Shown: one piece after another, positions 61,605 to 64,000 of the stretch
Position numbering within the stretch: the stretch's first letter is position 1
Layout: each line of letters begins with the position of its first letter
Assembly: GCA_947284805.1 (NCBI GenBank)
Contig: OX369282.1
Location: 8,917,001 to 8,981,000, forward strand
Origin: Coleophora flavipennella
Lineage: Eukaryota > Arthropoda > Insecta > Lepidoptera > Coleophoridae
DNA: 64,000 nucleotides
Direction: 5' to 3'
Position numbers and translations under genes: made by a program
Notes under the pieces: generated by a model
Databases searched by the model: none
Told to the model about the DNA's origin: nothing
The model's input: the letters and a program-made list of their open reading frames with translations, nothing else

Positions 61605-62060
61605 CCTACCCTTGGGCATAACAGTGAGGGCCGCTATTCCTGCCAACACCATAAGGTGAAGACAAGGACCAGTTACGGTAGGTCTTGCCGCCAAGACGCT
61701 TGTCCCGGTACTCTGCAAGGCGAGTGTCTCGTGGAAGAGGACCACTATCTACTGTCCAGGTAGGTCCCGGAGCTGTAAGCACGCTCACCTGCCGCGGCTT
61801 TCGCTGCTGGTGGTTCGATCCCACATATCCGGTGTGGTACCGGAGCTGTATGCACGCTCACTTCCCGGCGCTTATCGCCCCTGTCCAGACTTACTCCTAC
61901 GCGGCTGGAACGGCCGGAGCAGTACTTGGACAGTAGGTAGTGGTTCCTTTGCGCAAGGCACTGGCCATGCAAAGGGACATCCGTCTTGGCGGCAAGACTT
62001 ACCGTGGGTGGTCTATGCCTTCGCCTCACGGCGAGTGTTGGCAGGAATATCGGCACTCAC
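61605..62060. repeat. Inverted repeat related to the 57.6-kb satellite lead
   Basis: 61625-61760 (GCTATTCCTGCCAACACC, GTCTTGCCGCCAAGACG) is answered in inverse at 61925-62050 (GTCTTGGCGGCAAGACTTAC, GTGTTGGCAGGAATATCGGC). One to two diverged 101-bp satellite monomers lie between (61765-61920). Confidence 0.82.
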
Positions 62061-62205
62061 TTTATAGCCTGAAGGTCGGTGAGTGAGGACGAAGCATCAT
62101 AAACCTGAGTAGTTCAGTACGAGAGGGGTCATTTTGTACAAAAGAATACTAATTGTATAGGATGAATAAAAGATAGCCAATTCCCAATTGCGTTGGGGAA
62201 TCTTG

Positions 62206-62440
62206 GTAAATTGACAAAAAGGAAAAACTTATTAACTAGCAAAATATACAGTGATATGCAAAGGCGGACTTATCGCTTTAAGCGATTTCTTCGAGCCAAC
62301 CTTTGGTGAATGGAGGAGACGAGAAAGTGAAATGATAGCGGGTGGGTGCATGTGCAACTAAAAATTAATACTTAATAATAAAGATAAATTACAAATACTT
62401 AAATAAATATATATGAATAAAAATATAAATTACAAATGAT
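62206..62440 (-). mobile_element. LINE 3' tail, same family as the 18-kb LINE
   Basis: GATATGCAAAGGCGGACTTATC ... GATTTCTTCGAGCCAACCTT parallels 18045-18095 (ACAAAGGTGGACTTATCTCT ... TCTCTTCCAGCCAACCTT). No coding part. Confidence 0.6.
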
Positions 62441-62744
62441 AAATATATAAATTACATCAGGTGAGATAAGCAAATTGTGAATTTAAATAAATAGTAGAAC
62501 ATTTGCCAAAAGGGAAGGGTCTAGGGTCTATTTAGAACTTGTTTAGCGGTAATGACCTTTACTCGACCTCGTTTTTTCAAGTCCTTTTATACTTTATTAT
62601 GTTTTTCAAAAAAAACCCGAATTTTGACATTTGGAGGAATCATTTACATAATTTTTACTGATTGTAACGGTTCAAATTAAATTTGATCTTGACCTCTTAT
62701 TTTACCGTTCTCCTGCGCAACGAAACTGCCGAGTGGACTTATTT

Positions 62745-62990
62745 TTGTGGTCAACCTGATACCGTATCCGTGGTTAGTCCACTCGCTGCACACTATGAGG
62801 TAGCAGATTCGATTCTCAGCGGTGTATAACTTTGTAAGACACGGTTTGGATGATGGCAGGGCATTTTCTAAGCCCGTCTGGCTAGCTACCACCACCTTAT
62901 ATATAAGTCTTGCCGCCGGCCGCCGCCATGAAGATGAGATAGCCTTGTCCTCATTGAGTTGCAGAATCTTGTTTAACCCGCTTCAATTTT
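62745..62990 (+). mobile_element. SINE family A, degenerate
   Basis: A recognisable body TTTTCTAAGCCCGTCTGGCTAGC with an eroded head and tail. 62440-62740 holds nothing recognisable. Confidence 0.6.
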
Positions 62991-63039
62991 CGGTATTTTT
63001 ACTGACGATCATTTTATGCAATGTGATAAGTGAGTCCGC

Positions 63040-63290
63040 TCTGTACGTAGGCCCACCCCTTTTCCTTTTTCTCCCCTCCTTTGGGTCCGGACAGAATATC
63101 AGCGCAGTGGTTTTAGATAATAAAACCACAGCACCATGCTGAGTCTTGGACCTATTCGGCATAAAATTTAATTTTAGTTTTTAGTTTTAATCTTTAAGTT
63201 TATTTCAATTAAGTACCTAATATTGTAATTATTTTTCTATTTATTTTTTGCCGAATAAACTTTATTTCTTTCTTTCTTTCTTTCGTTCTT
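63040..63290 (+). mobile_element. Candidate LINE or retrocopy 3' end with TTTC tail
   Basis: It ends GCCGAATAAACTTTATTTC followed by a (TTTC)n run. AATAAA is properly placed. I cannot name the family. Confidence 0.4.
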
Positions 63291-63462
63291 ATGCAATTTT
63301 CTAGATTAACCAAGTGGGAACTCAAGTGCCAGTCAGTGATATGTGAAACGTTCTGATGTCTTTGTCCAAATGTAAAGTTAACAGTAAGGATAATTTAATT
63401 CGGTACAGTTTTTTTTAAATTTTAAACTTCAGAGTAGTCAGTTTTAGTAATCTAGTGTATAT

Positions 63463-63743
63463 ATACAGGCTGGAAAAAAAATGGTGTAGGACCCGTTAAC
63501 TGTTGTTTCTACTCATCATACTAAAAAACTTTCTCCAAGGAACCCATAGTCAATTCTCAAAAAAAAAATTGGACCTTCCATACAAAAATGCACAAAATTA
63601 GTCGATTAGCTGATCGTTTTGTATGAAGAGTTTAAAATTATTTTTTTTGCGATTTCAAAAAGTCATAGAACAAAAGTTGTTCAGTATGACGAGTTGAAGC
63701 CTCAGTTAACGGGACCTACACCAATTTTGTTACATCCTGTATA
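63463..63743. mobile_element. MITE family P, copy 7, full length
   Basis: The ends TATACAGGCTGGAAAAAAAA and AATTTTGTTACATCCTGTATA. The halves are diverged inverted copies with TCGATTAGCTGATCG in the middle. From 63745 to 64000 nothing is recognised. Confidence 0.82.
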
Positions 63744-64000
63744 TATAGTTATTTAGTTTTTTTACTATGGCTGTAAGTTCGACGGCTCAACGCCTTCTTA
63801 AAAGTACATACTAAAAGACTCGAACAAAACACTCGACTTAACTAAACTAAAATACGATTAGAATAAGTTTAGTGGTTTTCATGTGCTATTCGGTTTTATG
63901 CACAAACTAAATTTAGTTGCCTAGTTTGACAGGACTAAACACGATCAAATTGAATTCACAGACTACGTTAGAGAATGAACGAAAGTATGAACAATATGAC

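Noticed and set aside
62112..62140. Similarity to the 28S rRNA sarcin-ricin loop (AGTACGAGAGG)
   Set aside because: Only about 11 bases match; the conserved bases after GAGAGG and the flanks do not.

Overview
This is an AT-rich, repeat-dense stretch of an insect nuclear genome, almost certainly Lepidoptera. It carries interrupted genes with GT-AG introns, mariner, BEL/Pao, RTE-type and jockey/CR1-type elements, Helitrons ending in CTAG/CTAA, and tRNA-headed SINEs of a kind widespread in moths and butterflies. No prokaryotic gene organisation is present.

Two host genes can be reconstructed, both on the + strand. (1) A pancreatic-lipase-family gene occupies 3071-9166. Three exons (3071-3215, 6784-6924, 8485-9166) join in phase and give about 321 residues to the stop; only a short N-terminus is missing. 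Its middle exon is followed by two partial tandem copies. The oxyanion HG is changed and the catalytic Asp is replaced by Glu. (2) An oxysterol-binding-protein-related gene of the ORP3/6/7 type runs from about 31.76 kb past the right-hand end of what I can recognise (last exon 61089-61207). The PH domain is spread over exons at 38542, 46382, 48295 and 50344. The sterol/lipid-transfer (ORD) domain lies beyond the window. Between the PH domain and the coiled-coil region sits a giant exon that is open from 50872 to 54236. It has an in-phase internal GTAAGT donor at 53511 and, past that donor, a tail with TQT motifs like those bound by LC8 dynein light chain.

The rest is mostly mobile DNA. 0-3 kb: a MITE, a TIR repeat, a twin-primed RTE insertion with target-site duplication. 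3-9.2 kb: lipase gene with LINE tails and a dead mariner in its introns. 9.3-17.3 kb: LINE fragments, MITEs and a GGTTCC satellite. 17.4-21.3 kb: a minus-strand Helitron remnant that contains an inserted LINE and, upstream of its broken ORF, an 80-bp minisatellite made of consecutive heat-shock-element pentamers. 21.5-31.4 kb: hairpin repeats, minisatellites, RTE tails and SINEs. 31.7-61.2 kb: ORP introns holding a rearranged BEL/Pao element, a Helitron with an internal empty-site control, many SINEs and a 101/202-bp satellite. 61.3-64 kb: a decayed ORP exon copy, an inverted satellite-associated repeat, LINE tails and a MITE.

The most noteworthy signals are the HSE-array Helitron, the frame-bridging giant ORP exon, the duplicated lipase exon, and two SINE families that each share a 3' tail with a LINE in the same window.
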